This document shows positions 1 to 10,100 of a stretch of 64,000 nt of DNA, in pieces. Both the position numbers and the translations under genes were made by a program. Origin of the DNA: Bifidobacterium rousetti (GTDB lineage: Bacteria > Actinomycetota > Actinomycetes > Actinomycetales > Bifidobacteriaceae); the NCBI RefSeq assembly GCF_008698235.1, contig NZ_PEBH01000004.1, positions 62,001 through 126,000 on the forward strand, written 5' to 3'. The notes under the pieces were generated by a model. That model did not search any database and had not been told where the DNA came from. It was given only the letters and a program-made list of their open reading frames with translations. The stretch's first letter is position 1, and every line of letters starts with the position of its first letter.

Positions 1-680
1 GCGGGGGTGTTCTTGTCTGCGTAATCGCCCGAATTGACCATCATCACGCTCATCGCGATGTGGCCGGAGCCGTCGGACGATTCGACCGGAAGGGCGAACG
101 TGCCGGGCTCGAACGCGAGCGGGTCGGGGCGGGGCGCGTCGGGATCGTCGGACGCGGGCGCCTCGGGATTGAGGCATCCGGGCAGCTCGCGGTAGAGGTC
201 GTCCTGCTCCTCGGCGAGGATGCCGCACTGGAAGTCGTGGTTGCCGTACGTCGCGGCGAACGGCACGCCGGCGTCGACGACGGGCCCGAGGAACGCGGCG
301 AACGTGCGGCGCACCTTGGCGCGCGTCTCGTCCATCAGGTCGTCGGGCGTGACGATGTCGTCGACCGGGTCGACGTCGGGATTGCGGCGTTCGGCGATAC
401 GGCGTTTGACGCCGCGCAGCTTCGCCTCGAGCTCGGTGACGAGACGGACGCGCGCGCCGGGCTGCTCGCCGCGGCGGCGCAGGAAGGTGTCGATGTAGGC
501 GGGATCGTAGCCGCGGATCTGATCGCCGGTCAGCACCACCAGATCGGGATCGGCCTTGCGGATCGCCTCGCGGATCAGATGGATAGTATCGGGGTCGACC
601 TCCGGCTTGTCCTGGATGTCGGCCATCTGCAGCACGCGGAAGGTGCCGTCCTCGCGGAATCGCAGTGTCATGGCTCCCAT
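1..680 (-). CDS. Metallophosphoesterase, calcineurin-like (C-terminus beyond window)
   Basis: The reading frame runs leftward off the window edge, so only the first ~226 residues are present. Visible metallophosphoesterase motifs are ADIQD near residue 20 (the DxH-type metal motif, here with Gln in place of His), LTGDQI near residue 49 and YGNHD near residue 134. These predict a two-metal phosphoesterase acting on an unknown phosphoester. There is no signal peptide in the visible part, so it is probably cytoplasmic. Two starts are possible, ATG at 680 and ATG at 671, and neither has a strong Shine-Dalgarno. An acidic, Pro-rich insert follows the GNHD motif. It is divergent from leuA with about 260 bp between. 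The family is clear; the substrate is unknown. Confidence 0.8.
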   Translation of the reverse strand, partial: MGAMTLRFREDGTFRVLQMADIQDKPEVDPDTIHLIREAIRKADPDLVVLTGDQIRGYDPAYIDTFLRRRGEQPGARVRLVTELEAKLRGVKRRIAERRNPDVDPVDDIVTPDDLMDETRAKVRRTFAAFLGPVVDAGVPFAATYGNHDFQCGILAEEQDDLYRELPGCLNPEAPASDDPDAPRPDPLAFEPGTFALPVESSDGSGHIAMSVMMVNSGDYADKNTP

Positions 681-942
681 GGTACGCGAGTCGCCCGAGC
701 GAGGCGCCGAGCAGGGCGCACGAGAGGAGCGGGGCGACGCCGCGATACTGTGAGATGCGCGACATTACGGGCGAAATCGCGCGAAACGGCGATCTCAATC
801 GCAACATAGTGGACGCGGCGGGGCGTTGGGACGCGTCCTCGGTAGGATGGGGGATTACGCATGTTACGTGTGCGTAAACGAATGATACTGTCGGATGGCC
901 GGGAAAACGGCCGGATACCAAGTACCAAGCAAAGGAGGAACG

Positions 943-2865
943 ATGGGTCAGGATCAATCATCGGTGTTCGATCTCGCCGCGGTCGCCGCGGCATCCAACG
1001 GAGGGAACAACGACCCGCTGCTGCCTCCGGCGCGATTCATCGGCGACCCGCAGAAGCCGAGCAAGATGCCGTACACCAAGTACGTCGCCTACGACAAGCA
1101 GGTGCCGTTCGACTACCCGCAGCGCACTTGGCCGGGCAAGAAGCTGCAGCGCGCGCCGCGCTGGTGCTCCGTCGACCTGCGTGACGGCAACCAGGCGCTC
1201 GTCAACCCGATGGACTCCGAGCGCAAGCTGCGTTTCTGGAACCTTCTGGTCTCCATGGGATTCAAGGAGATCGAGGTGGGCTTCCCGTCCGCCTCGGAGA
1301 CCGATTTCGACTTCATCCGCATGCTCATCGAGCGTGAACTCATCCCGGACGACGTGACCATCGTCGTGCTCACCCAGTGCCGCGAGCATCTGATCCGCCG
1401 CACCTACGAGGCCCTGAAGGGCGCCAAGCGCGCGATCGTGCACTTCTACAACTCCGTCTCCGTGCTGCAGCGCGAGGTCGTGTTCCGCAAGAACAAGGAG
1501 GAGATCAAGAAGCTCGCCACCGACGCCGCCGAGCTGTGCAAGCACCTCGAGGGCGAGGCCGAGGGCATCGACCTGTACTACGAGTACTCCCCGGAGTCCT
1601 TCACCGGCACCGAGCCGGAATACGCGGTCGAGGTGTGCAACGCGGTGATCGGCGTCATCAAGCCGACCCCCGAGCACCCGATGATCATCAACCTGCCGGC
1701 CACGGTCGAGATGACCACGCCGAACGTGTTCGCCGACGAGGTGGAGTACGTCTCCAACAACCTCGACGACCGCGACTCCGTGGTGCTCTCCCTGCACCCG
1801 CACAACGACGAGGGCATGGGCGTGGCCGCCACCGAGCTGGCCGTGCTGGCCGGCGCCGACCGCGTCGAGGGCTGCCTGCTCGGCAACGGCGAGCGTACCG
1901 GCAACGTCGACCTCGTCACGCTGGGCCTGAACCTGCTCACGCAGGGCGTCGACCCGCAGCTCGACCTGTCCGACGTGCCGGAGATCCGCAAGACCGTCGA
2001 GTACTGCAACCAGATCAAGATCTCCGAGCGTCACCCGTACGCGGGCAACTTCGTGTTCACCGCGTTCTCCGGTTCGCATCAGGACGCCATCAAGAAGGGC
2101 CTCGAGGCCCGTCAGGTGGCCGCCGACCGCGCCGGCGCCGACCTCGACAAGTTCGTCTGGCTCGTGCCCTACCTGCCGATCGATCCGAAGGACATCGGCC
2201 GTACGTACGAGGCGATCATCCGCGTCAACTCCCAGTCCGGCAAGGGCGGCATGGCCTACCTGCTCAAGACGAACCACAACCTCGACCTGCCGAAGCGCCT
2301 GCAGGTGGAGTTCGACAAGGTCGTCCAGAAGTACGCCGATGACACGAAGAAGGAAGTCAAGGACGAGGACATCTGGCGTCTGTTCAAGGACGAGTACCTG
2401 CCGGTCGAGCAGTCGGGCATGACCGCCGCCGGCGTGGTCGTCGGCGACACGCACGATGCGACGCTCGCCCCGTGGGGCCGTCTGAAGCTGCTCAAGGTGT
2501 CGGTCTCCTCCGGCGAGGACGGTTCCGACACCGTGCTCAAGGCGCGCGTGCTCGACCGCGGCGTGAACGTCGGCGTCGACGAGCCTCGCGAGCGCGAGGT
2601 CTCCGGCGTGGGCAACGGCCCGATCGCCGCGTTCCTCAACGCGATCGCAAAGCTCGGCATCGAGGCGTCGGTCATGGACTACGTGGAGCACACGATGTCC
2701 GTGGGCACCGACGCGATGGCCGCCTCCTACGTGGAGTGCCAGGTCGGCTCCGACGCGGACGCCGAGATCATCTGGGGCGTCGGCATCGACTCGTCGATCA
2801 CGACCAGCGCGCTCAAGGCGATCATCTCCGGCATCAACCGCGTGAACCGCTCCGAGCAGCGTTGA
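943..2865 (+). CDS. leuA: 2-isopropylmalate synthase
   Basis: 640 residues. It condenses acetyl-CoA with 2-oxoisovalerate, the first committed step of leucine biosynthesis, in the cytoplasm. The N-terminal HMGL-like TIM barrel shows the metal/substrate motif VDLRDGNQAL (residues ~80-90), LHPHNDEG (~286) and GERTGNVDLVTL (~312). The C-terminal ~130 residues form the LeuA allosteric domain that binds leucine. The length matches the long actinobacterial LeuA type. The start at 943 follows AAAGGAGG with normal spacing; an in-frame upstream ATG at 895 has no such site. The gene stands alone and converges on the PBP gene, with a shared hairpin terminator between. I saw no T-box or obvious leader peptide upstream. 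Confidence 0.96.
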   Translation: MGQDQSSVFDLAAVAAASNGGNNDPLLPPARFIGDPQKPSKMPYTKYVAYDKQVPFDYPQRTWPGKKLQRAPRWCSVDLRDGNQALVNPMDSERKLRFWNLLVSMGFKEIEVGFPSASETDFDFIRMLIERELIPDDVTIVVLTQCREHLIRRTYEALKGAKRAIVHFYNSVSVLQREVVFRKNKEEIKKLATDAAELCKHLEGEAEGIDLYYEYSPESFTGTEPEYAVEVCNAVIGVIKPTPEHPMIINLPATVEMTTPNVFADEVEYVSNNLDDRDSVVLSLHPHNDEGMGVAATELAVLAGADRVEGCLLGNGERTGNVDLVTLGLNLLTQGVDPQLDLSDVPEIRKTVEYCNQIKISERHPYAGNFVFTAFSGSHQDAIKKGLEARQVAADRAGADLDKFVWLVPYLPIDPKDIGRTYEAIIRVNSQSGKGGMAYLLKTNHNLDLPKRLQVEFDKVVQKYADDTKKEVKDEDIWRLFKDEYLPVEQSGMTAAGVVVGDTHDATLAPWGRLKLLKVSVSSGEDGSDTVLKARVLDRGVNVGVDEPREREVSGVGNGPIAAFLNAIAKLGIEASVMDYVEHTMSVGTDAMAASYVECQVGSDADAEIIWGVGIDSSITTSALKAIISGINRVNRSEQR

Positions 2866-2867
2866 TC

Positions 2868-2930
2868 TGACTGGGGGACTACCCCTCAGTCCCGCTTCGC
2901 GGGCCGGCTCGTCTGACAAGGGGAGCCGAG
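2868..2930. repeat. Dispersed repeat family 1, short copy
   Basis: About 55 bp reading GACTACCCCTCAGTCCCGC, a small CCCGC/GCGGG hairpin, then a GACAAGGGGAGCC end. The same sequence occurs at 5606, 21876 and 27913, in the opposite orientation at 27851, and as long or variant forms at 20708, 30842 and 31017. It lies directly after the leuA stop codon. It is non-coding; its function is unknown. Confidence 0.8.
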
Positions 2931-2931
2931 A

Positions 2932-2975
2932 AGGAAGGGCCTCGCATGGATTGGTTTCCATGCGAGGCCCTTCCT
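2932..2975. terminator. Bidirectional hairpin terminator between leuA and PBP
   Basis: A perfect 19-bp stem (2932-2950 with 2957-2975) and a 6-nt loop lie between two converging genes. It can end transcription from both sides. There is no long T tract. Confidence 0.8.
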
Positions 2976-2988
2976 CGTGTTCCATTGT

Positions 2989-5400
2989 TTATCCCATCAG
3001 TCCGGGACCGTATTCCGGGTTCGGGGCCGGGTCGATCTGCGGGCCGTCGCCGTCGTTCGACGGCTCATCGGACGGCGTGTCCCCGGACCCGCCGGAGCCG
3101 GTGCAGCCTTCGGCGTTCGGGTTGGTCGTGCACTGCGTGCCGTTGCCGGAACCCGTGCCGCCGGTCGTGCCTCCCGTGCCCGTCCCGGAGCCGTTCGATC
3201 CCGAGCCGGTGCCGTTGCCCGTACCGCTGCCGGAACCGCCGCCCGCGCCGTTTTCGCCGGTCTGCCCGGACTGCGCGGAGTCGGTGGACCCGTCCTGCGT
3301 GTCACCCTCGGAGTCGGACGAACCGGACGACGAGGAGCCGTAGTACTTGCTCGAGGAGCTCGAGCCGGTGCCCCACGTGCCGTCGGAGCCGCCCACCTTG
3401 CCGTTGTCCTTCGCGGTCGGGAACGTCTCGTTCGCGGTGCCGGCCAGCGCCTGCTTCATGTACTGGGTGAACAGGTGGATCGGGTAGTCGGAGCGGCCGG
3501 TCCATCGCCCGAATCGCGGGATCTCCTGCGGGTTGCCGTTCGCGTCCGGATACCACATCGCGAACGTGGAGACGACGGACGGCGTGTAGCCGACGAAGCT
3601 CGCCGCGTACGAGTTGTTCGACGTGCCCGACTTGCCGGCGATCGTGTGGCCGATCGACCGCGCCTCGGTGGCGGTGCCCGACTGGACCACGCCCGTGAGC
3701 GCCTTGGTCACGAGGTTCGCGTCGTTCGCCTCGAACACCTTCGTGGTCGAGGTCGGCGCCTTGTAGAGGTCCTTGTTGTCGGTGTCCTTGACGCTGGCGA
3801 CGATGTGCAGCGTCGGCTTGTTGCCCTGGTTCGCGAGCGTGGAGTACGCCCACGTCATGTCCTTGACGGTCAGCGCGTTGTTGCCGAGCACGGTGTACGG
3901 CTCGGAGCCGTCGAGCGACGTGCTCTGCACGCCGGCCTCGCGCGCGATCTGCGCGATCTTCTTCGTGCCGAGCTTGGTCTGCAGGTCCATGAACACGGTG
4001 TTCGACGACTGCGCGGTGGCCTTGTACAGGTTGATGTAGCCGAGGTTCTCGCCGTCGACGTTGCTCACCGTGCCCGCGATGCCGGGGAACGTGCGCTTCG
4101 AGTTGCCGTTGAAGATCGTGTTGAGACTGACCTTCGACTGCACCGCGCCCATCAGCGCGAACGGCTTCATCGTGGAGCCGACCTCGTACTGGGCCTGCGT
4201 GGCGTTGTTGAGCTGCTTGGTGAGGTAGTCGTCGCCCGCGTACAGGGCGATGATCGAACCGTCCTTCGGGTTCGCGCTCATCGCGCCAAACTGCATGCCG
4301 TCGGGTACGACGCCCTGCATGCCGTTGCTCGCGGGGCTGACGACCTGCTGCATGAGGTCCTGCTTGGACTTGTCGATCGTGGTGACGATCTTGTAGCCGC
4401 CGGTGTCGAGGTCGTCCTTGGTGAATGCCTTGCTGTTGACCAGCTCGTCGCGCACCATCTGCAGCAGATAGCCGTTCGGGCCCTTGTACATGTCCTGCTG
4501 CTTGTTCTCGACGGTGGTCGGCATCGCGGCGGAGGAGGCCTCCTGCGAGGTGATGTAGCCGTCCTCCTTCATGATCGAGATCACGCGGTGGAAGCGCTGC
4601 TCGGCCATCTTCGGGCTCTGCGCCGGGTCCCATGTGGACGGCGCCGGGATGATGCCGGCCAGCATCGCCGCCTCGGAGACGGTCAGGTCCTTCGCGTCCT
4701 TGTTGAAGTACGCCTGCGCGGCCGCCTGGATGCCGTACGAGCCGCGGCCGAGGTAGATCGTGTTCATGTAGTTGCACAGCACCTGGGCCTTGTCCTGGCT
4801 CTGCGCGATCTTCAGCGCGAGGATCGCCTCGTGCAGCTTGCCAGTGTACGAGGTCGTCTCGCCCAGGTAATAGCGCTCCGCGTACTGCTGGGTGATCGTC
4901 GAGCCGCCTTGGCGCGTGCCCTTGGTGACGTTGTTCACCAGCGCGCGGGCGATGCCCTGCAGGTCGATGCCGCGGTCGGTGTAGAAGCTGCGGTTCTCCG
5001 AGGCCACGATCGCGTTGCCCACGTAGTCGGGCAGCACCGCGCAGTCGATGATCTCGCGGTTCTGGTCGGAGAAGGTGCCCATTTCGGTGGTGCCGTCGTT
5101 GAAGTAGACGGTGGTGTTCGACGCCATCGCGATCTTCTCCGGCTGCGGGATCTCCGTGGTGACGTACAGGTAGGTGAACAGTCCGATGCCGGCCGCGAGT
5201 CCCGCGGCGATCAGACCGAGCGCCCATTTGAGGATGAGATGACGGCTGCGACCCCTCATCCTCGGGCCGTTCCCGCCCTTGGCACGATGGTTGCCGCCGC
5301 GGTAGTGGCGGGCCGCAGGCGTGCGATCCGATCCGCGCACCGACCTGCCTTGAGCCGCCCTCCGGGCATGCTTCCGTACGTTACGAGAGTGTGAAACCAT
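2989..5400 (-). CDS. Bifunctional penicillin-binding protein (transglycosylase/transpeptidase, class A)
   Basis: 803 residues from ATG at 5400 (809 from an in-frame GTG at 5418; the start is uncertain because GGAGG sits very close to the ATG). It polymerises and cross-links peptidoglycan at the outer face of the membrane. A basic cytoplasmic N-terminus is followed by one membrane anchor (residues ~55-82). The GT51 domain has SENRSFYTDRG with the catalytic Glu and GGSTITQQ. The transpeptidase domain has STMK (active Ser), SSN and KSGTS. The C-terminal ~120 residues are Gly/Ser/Thr-rich low-complexity sequence, as in several actinobacterial PBPs. Monocistronic. Confidence 0.93.
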   Translation of the reverse strand: MVSHSRNVRKHARRAAQGRSVRGSDRTPAARHYRGGNHRAKGGNGPRMRGRSRHLILKWALGLIAAGLAAGIGLFTYLYVTTEIPQPEKIAMASNTTVYFNDGTTEMGTFSDQNREIIDCAVLPDYVGNAIVASENRSFYTDRGIDLQGIARALVNNVTKGTRQGGSTITQQYAERYYLGETTSYTGKLHEAILALKIAQSQDKAQVLCNYMNTIYLGRGSYGIQAAAQAYFNKDAKDLTVSEAAMLAGIIPAPSTWDPAQSPKMAEQRFHRVISIMKEDGYITSQEASSAAMPTTVENKQQDMYKGPNGYLLQMVRDELVNSKAFTKDDLDTGGYKIVTTIDKSKQDLMQQVVSPASNGMQGVVPDGMQFGAMSANPKDGSIIALYAGDDYLTKQLNNATQAQYEVGSTMKPFALMGAVQSKVSLNTIFNGNSKRTFPGIAGTVSNVDGENLGYINLYKATAQSSNTVFMDLQTKLGTKKIAQIAREAGVQSTSLDGSEPYTVLGNNALTVKDMTWAYSTLANQGNKPTLHIVASVKDTDNKDLYKAPTSTTKVFEANDANLVTKALTGVVQSGTATEARSIGHTIAGKSGTSNNSYAASFVGYTPSVVSTFAMWYPDANGNPQEIPRFGRWTGRSDYPIHLFTQYMKQALAGTANETFPTAKDNGKVGGSDGTWGTGSSSSSKYYGSSSSGSSDSEGDTQDGSTDSAQSGQTGENGAGGGSGSGTGNGTGSGSNGSGTGTGGTTGGTGSGNGTQCTTNPNAEGCTGSGGSGDTPSDEPSNDGDGPQIDPAPNPEYGPGLMG

Positions 5401-5605
5401 ACCCTCCACCGTAACCACACGCCTTGAACAAGCGACTTGGGTTTCGCTTGGAAAGGCGGGGAGTCAAGGGTTTTTCCGTGAAATCCTCACAAATTCCGGT
5501 GGTGTCTGGAAGGTGGCTGGTGAGCGGCTGGTGAGCGGCTGGAATGGGGCTGGAATGATGCTGGGATGTAGATGGATCCTGCGCTTGTACATTTGTAAGC
5601 ACATT
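5401..5605. other. Non-coding leader region of the PBP gene with short tandem repeats
   Basis: No convincing gene. 5513-5568 holds imperfect 11-12-bp tandem repeats of the type CTGGTGAGCGG / CTGGAATGGGG. The PBP promoter must lie here on the minus strand, but I could not fix its boxes. Confidence 0.45.
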
Positions 5606-5656
5606 GACTACCCCTCAGTCCCGCTTCGCGGGCCAGCTCCCCTGACAAGGGGAGCC
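5606..5656. repeat. Dispersed repeat family 1, short copy
   Basis: Nearly identical to the copy at 2868-2930, including the CCCGCTTCGCGGG hairpin and the CTCCCCTGACAAGGGGAG hairpin. It lies between the PBP gene and the SRP RNA gene. Confidence 0.8.
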
Positions 5657-5723
5657 GAAGCCAACGTAAATGAGATTTTGGGAACGAGACGCGCCGGTCG
5701 ACGCATGGTGTATAGTAGACAAA

Positions 5724-5812
5724 GCCTCCACGCGGCGCTACGTCGCCCAATCCCCCCAGGGCAGGAATGCAGCAAGGGTAAGCGGCCTCTGACGGGTGCG
5801 TGGGGGTTTTCT
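5724..5812 (+). ncRNA. ffs: Signal recognition particle RNA (4.5S type)
   Basis: A ~89-nt hairpin RNA. The 5' arm GCCTCCACGC pairs with GCGTGGGGGT at the 3' end. The apical part CAGGGCAGGAATGCAGCAAGG is the conserved Ffh-binding helix 8 with its asymmetric and symmetric internal loops. A -10 box TATAGT at 5711-5716 puts the start near 5723, and the 3' end runs into TTTTCTATTTT. This is the RNA core of SRP, which targets membrane proteins. The ends are estimated to within a few bases. Confidence 0.85.
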
Positions 5813-5870
5813 ATTTTCCCTCAGGTCTTCTCCCCGGCCTCGTTACCGTGCGTGCGTTACTGTGTATGGC

Positions 5871-7118
5871 ATGACCGACGAACACAAGCCTTCGGATACC
5901 GCGGGACAGGCCGGTCCCGTGATCCGCGACCCCCAAGCGCCGTCCGATCTGGTGCGCGACTTCGAGCCGTTGGACATCCCCGTGCCGGCCGCGCCCCCGG
6001 CGCCGACGTCCCTGTCCGACGTGGCGGATCTGGAGAACACGAACACGATGGACCTGACCGCGGCGATGGGCGCCGCCGTCTCGCCGTCCTCGCCCGCGCC
6101 GGCGGGCGGCCGGGGCGGCGCCTCCCGTGGCGCCTCCCGGGCATCCTCCTTCGTCGACGACGACCCGCTGGCCCGCCGCCCGCGCATCTCCAGCCGCGTG
6201 CTGTGCGTCCTGCTCGGCATCGCGCTCGCCGCCGCCGCGTTCGGCGTGTGGTGGCTCGCCGTCTTCACCGAGGCAGGGCAGTCGTTCGACGACCTGGCCG
6301 AGACCTCGTTCGCCAACACGATGCCCGCCGCGGTCGGCGTGCTGCTGGACCTCGGCACCCATGTGGCCGTGATCGCCGGATCGTCGGCGCTCGCGGCCGT
6401 CGCGGTGCTCATCGCGGCCGTGCGACGCCGCTGGTGGCTCATCGGCCAGCTCGCCGTGTTCGGGCTCGTGTGCTTCGCGCTCACGTTCCTCAAGCGCGTG
6501 CTGCCGCGTCCGTTCATCATCCACACCGTGATCGTCGACGGCCCGTCCGCGCCGTCCGGACACATGACGTTCGCCGTCGCCGCGTCGATCGCCCTGCTGT
6601 TCGCCGTGTCGCGCGGCTGGCGGTGGGTCGCCGCGCTCGTCGGCATGACGTGGAGCGCGTTCGTCGGGCTGTCCATCATCCACGGTAGCTGGCATCGTCC
6701 CTCCGACATCGTGATGGCGACGCTGCTGACCGGTGGTGTCGCGATGATCGTCCTCGCGTTCACGCGCGTCTCCGGCATGGACCGGACCGGATCGCGGCGA
6801 TCCTCCGCGGGCGTGCAGATCGTCTCCAGCGTGTCCCTGACCGCCGCGATCATGGCGATCCTGTACGGTGCGTACGTCGTCTGGCAGATCGTGCCGGGAC
6901 TGACGATGAGCGCGACGTGGGCGCGGTCCAGCTCGGTGGCGGCGACCGTGATCCTCGTCACCGCCGTGGTCGTGCTGGTGTTCGGCCTTGCGCTGATGAT
7001 GCGGCAGATCACCGCCGCGCCCCTGAGCCGGCTCGGTCTGGTCGGCGCCCCGCCGGCGCCGCCGGCCGCATCTGCCCCGTCGAAGCGCCGTTCCGGGGCC
7101 TCTGGCCATACGGCGTGA
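5871..7118 (+). CDS. PAP2-family membrane phosphatase
   Basis: 415 residues. Residues ~1-95 are a Pro/Ala-rich cytoplasmic tail. About six membrane segments follow, carrying the PAP2 signature: KRVLPRP (~204), PSGH (~224) and SWHRPSD (~266), with the catalytic His residues in the last two. It is likely to dephosphorylate a lipid phosphate such as undecaprenyl pyrophosphate or phosphatidic acid at the outer membrane face; the substrate is inferred. The ATG at 5871 has no clear Shine-Dalgarno, so a short or absent leader is possible. It lies just upstream of topA; the topA -10 box lies in the 3' flank of this gene. Confidence 0.88.
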   Translation: MTDEHKPSDTAGQAGPVIRDPQAPSDLVRDFEPLDIPVPAAPPAPTSLSDVADLENTNTMDLTAAMGAAVSPSSPAPAGGRGGASRGASRASSFVDDDPLARRPRISSRVLCVLLGIALAAAAFGVWWLAVFTEAGQSFDDLAETSFANTMPAAVGVLLDLGTHVAVIAGSSALAAVAVLIAAVRRRWWLIGQLAVFGLVCFALTFLKRVLPRPFIIHTVIVDGPSAPSGHMTFAVAASIALLFAVSRGWRWVAALVGMTWSAFVGLSIIHGSWHRPSDIVMATLLTGGVAMIVLAFTRVSGMDRTGSRRSSAGVQIVSSVSLTAAIMAILYGAYVVWQIVPGLTMSATWARSSSVAATVILVTAVVVLVFGLALMMRQITAAPLSRLGLVGAPPAPPAASAPSKRRSGASGHTA

Positions 7119-7158
7119 GTATGATGACTGCACAGTGGAAGAAGAACAAGGAGAGATC

Positions 7159-10100
7159 ATGGCAAATGGCACCAAGCTGGTGATCGTGGAGTCTCCCACC
7201 AAGGCGCATAAGATCAGCGGCTATCTGGGGGATGGGTACACGGTGATGGCGTCGGTGGGCCACATCCGCGATCTCGCGCAGCCGAGTCAGGTGCCCGCCG
7301 ACGAGAAGGCGAAGTTCGGCAAGTTCGGCGTTGACGTCGACGACGGCTTCAAACCCTATTACATCGTCGACGCGAACAAGAAGAAGACGGTCTCCGAACT
7401 CAAATCCGCGTTGAAGAAGGCCGACGAGCTCTACCTCGCCACCGATGAGGACCGCGAGGGCGAGGCCATCGCGTGGCATCTGGTCGAGACGCTGAAGCCC
7501 AAGGTGCCGGTCAAGCGCATGGTCTTCCACGAGATCACCAAGAACGCGATCCGCCAGTCGCTCACCCAGACGCGCGACGTCGACGCCGACATGGTCGACG
7601 CGCAGGAGACGCGACGCATCCTCGACCGGCTCTACGGCTACGAGCTGTCGCCGGTGCTGTGGCGCAAGGTCGGACCGGGCCTGTCCGCGGGCCGCGTGCA
7701 GTCGGTCGCGACAAGGCTGATCGTCGAGCGTGAGCGTGAGCGCATGGCGTTCGTGCGCGCCCCCTACTGGGATGTGACCGCGACGCTGTCCGCGCCGGGT
7801 GCGGAAGGCGCGCCCGTGTCGTTCGACGCGCGCATGACCGGACTGGACGGGCGTCGTCTGGCCGGTTCGAAGGATTTCGGCGCCGACGGACGGCTCACCG
7901 CGGACGGCGAGGCCGCCGGTGTGCGCCAGCTCGACGGGGCGAGCGCGCAGGCGATCGCCCTGACGCTGCGCGACGCGGCGTTCACCGTCACGTCGATGGA
8001 ATCGAAGCCGTACCGCCGCCGCCCGCTGCCGCCGTTCACCACGTCGACCCTCCAGCAGACCGCCGGCAACCGTCTCGGCATGAGCTCGCGCGCCACGATG
8101 CGCGCCGCGCAGGGCCTGTACGAGAACGGCTATATCACGTATATGCGTACCGATTCGGTGACGCTGTCGCAGGAGGCCATCGCGGCCGCGCGCGAAAGCG
8201 TCACGACCCACTTCGGCGAGCGATACCTCTCCGACGCGCCCAAGCAGTACGCGACCAAGACCGCCGGCGCGCAGGAGGCCCACGAGTGCATCCGCCCGGC
8301 CGGCGCGCACTTCCACGACCCGGACGAGCTGGCGACCAAGGTGCCGAGCGACCAGCTGAAGCTGTACACGCTGATCTGGCAGCGCACGCTCGCCTCGCAG
8401 ATGGCCGACGCCACCGGTTCGACCGCGACCGTCAAGCTCACCGCCCCGGCGGGGGAGCACGGCGAGGCCGCGTTCCAGGCGTCCGGCACGGTCATCGAGT
8501 TCCTGGGATTCATGAAGGCGACCGGCGAGGGGCGTCGTGGGGCTTCGTCGTCTGATAAGGCGTCTGATAAAGCGAAGGACGACGGCGAGAACGGCGCCGG
8601 CAAGGCCAAGTCGGCCGATGAGAACGCCTCCCTGCCGCCGATGAGCGAGGGGCAGCGGCTCGGCGCGTCCGCGGTCGAGGCGGCCGGCCACGAGACCCAG
8701 CCGCCGGCGCGATACACCGAGGCGTCGCTGGTCAAGACGCTGGAGGCCAAGGAGATCGGCCGTCCGTCGACCTACGCGTCGATCATCTCCACGATCATCG
8801 ACCGCGGATACGTGTACGAGCGCGGCCGCGCGCTGATCCCGTCGTGGCTGGCGTTCGCCGTCGTCAAACTGCTCGAGAAGAACTTCCCGAAGCTCGTCGA
8901 CTACCAGTTCACCGCCGAGATGGAGAACGGCCTCGACCAGATCGCGCACGGCAAGGAGACCGGACGCGACTGGCTCACCCGCTTTTACTTTGGTTCCGGA
9001 CGCGGCGCCGCGCAGTCGGCCGACGAGGCGCACGAGGGCCTGCAGCAGCAGGTCGCGCAGCTCGGCGACATCGACGCGCGCGCGATCAACACGATCGAGA
9101 TCGGCGACGGGCTGCATGTGCGCGTCGGCCGCTACGGCCCGTACCTCGAGGACATGCAGCATCTGGACGCCGAAGGCAACCCGAAGCGCGCGTCCCTGCC
9201 CGACACGATCGCGCCGGACGAGCTCACCGTCGCCGTGGCGCACGATCTGATCGAGAACCATTCCGGGGGCCCTCGCGAGTTGGGCGTCGATCCGGTGACG
9301 GGAGGCACGGTCGAGGTGCGCAACGGGCGGTTCGGGCCGTATGTGGCGCTGATTCCGCCGGCCGAGGCCGGCGCCGGCGAGGGTACTGGGACGTCTTCTG
9401 CGGCCGCCGAAACCACCGGCGCCAAGCGTGGATCGAAGAAGCAGCCGGCCGCGCCGAAACCGAAGATGGCGAGCCTGTTCAAGACGATGAGCCCCGAGTC
9501 GATCACGCTCGAGGACGCGTTGAAGCTGCTGCGTCTGCCGCGCGAGGTCGGCTCCTACGAGGAGACGAACGCCGAGACCGGCGAGATCACCGAATCGCAC
9601 GTCATCGCGAACAACGGCCGCTACGGCCCGTACCTGACCAAGACGAAGGCGGACGGCTCCACCGAGACCCGCTCGCTCAACTCCGAGGACGAGATCTTCA
9701 CCGTCACCATCGATCAGGCGAAGGATCTGTTCGCGCAGCCGAAGTACCGCGGTCGCGGTCGCGGCGCCGCCAAGCCGCCGATCCGCGCGCTCGGCAACGA
9801 CCCGGAGTCCGGCAAGCCGGTCGTCATCAAGGAAGGCCGATTCGGCCTGTACCTGACCGACGGCGAGACCAACCGCACGTTGCCACGCCAGTACGATCCG
9901 GCGACGATCGAGCCGGCGGACGCGTACCGCATCCTCGCCGAGAAGCGCGCGATGGGCCCGGCGCCCAAGCGCGGGCGCGGCGGGCGATCGGGCGCCGCGG
10001 GGTCGAAGGCCAAGGCTTCGGCCAAGGCCACCAAGGCCGCGCCGAAGGTGAGCGCCGTCGAGGCGAAGCGCGCCGAGCGCCGCGCCGAGGTCAGGAAGCT

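Noticed and set aside
60-809. Open frame on the + strand across the first 800 bp
   Set aside because: It is antisense to the metallophosphoesterase, whose motifs (ADIQD, LTGDQI, YGNHD) are clear on the minus strand.
958-2985. Very long minus-strand open frame opposite leuA
   Set aside because: Typical shadow in high-GC DNA; the + strand encodes complete LeuA with all motifs.
2977-5394. Long + strand open frame opposite the PBP gene
   Set aside because: The minus strand encodes a complete bifunctional PBP; the other frame is Arg/Val/Ala-rich with no domain.
7009-9600. Long minus-strand open frame opposite topA
   Set aside because: Antisense shadow of topA; low-complexity Arg/Leu/Gly composition.
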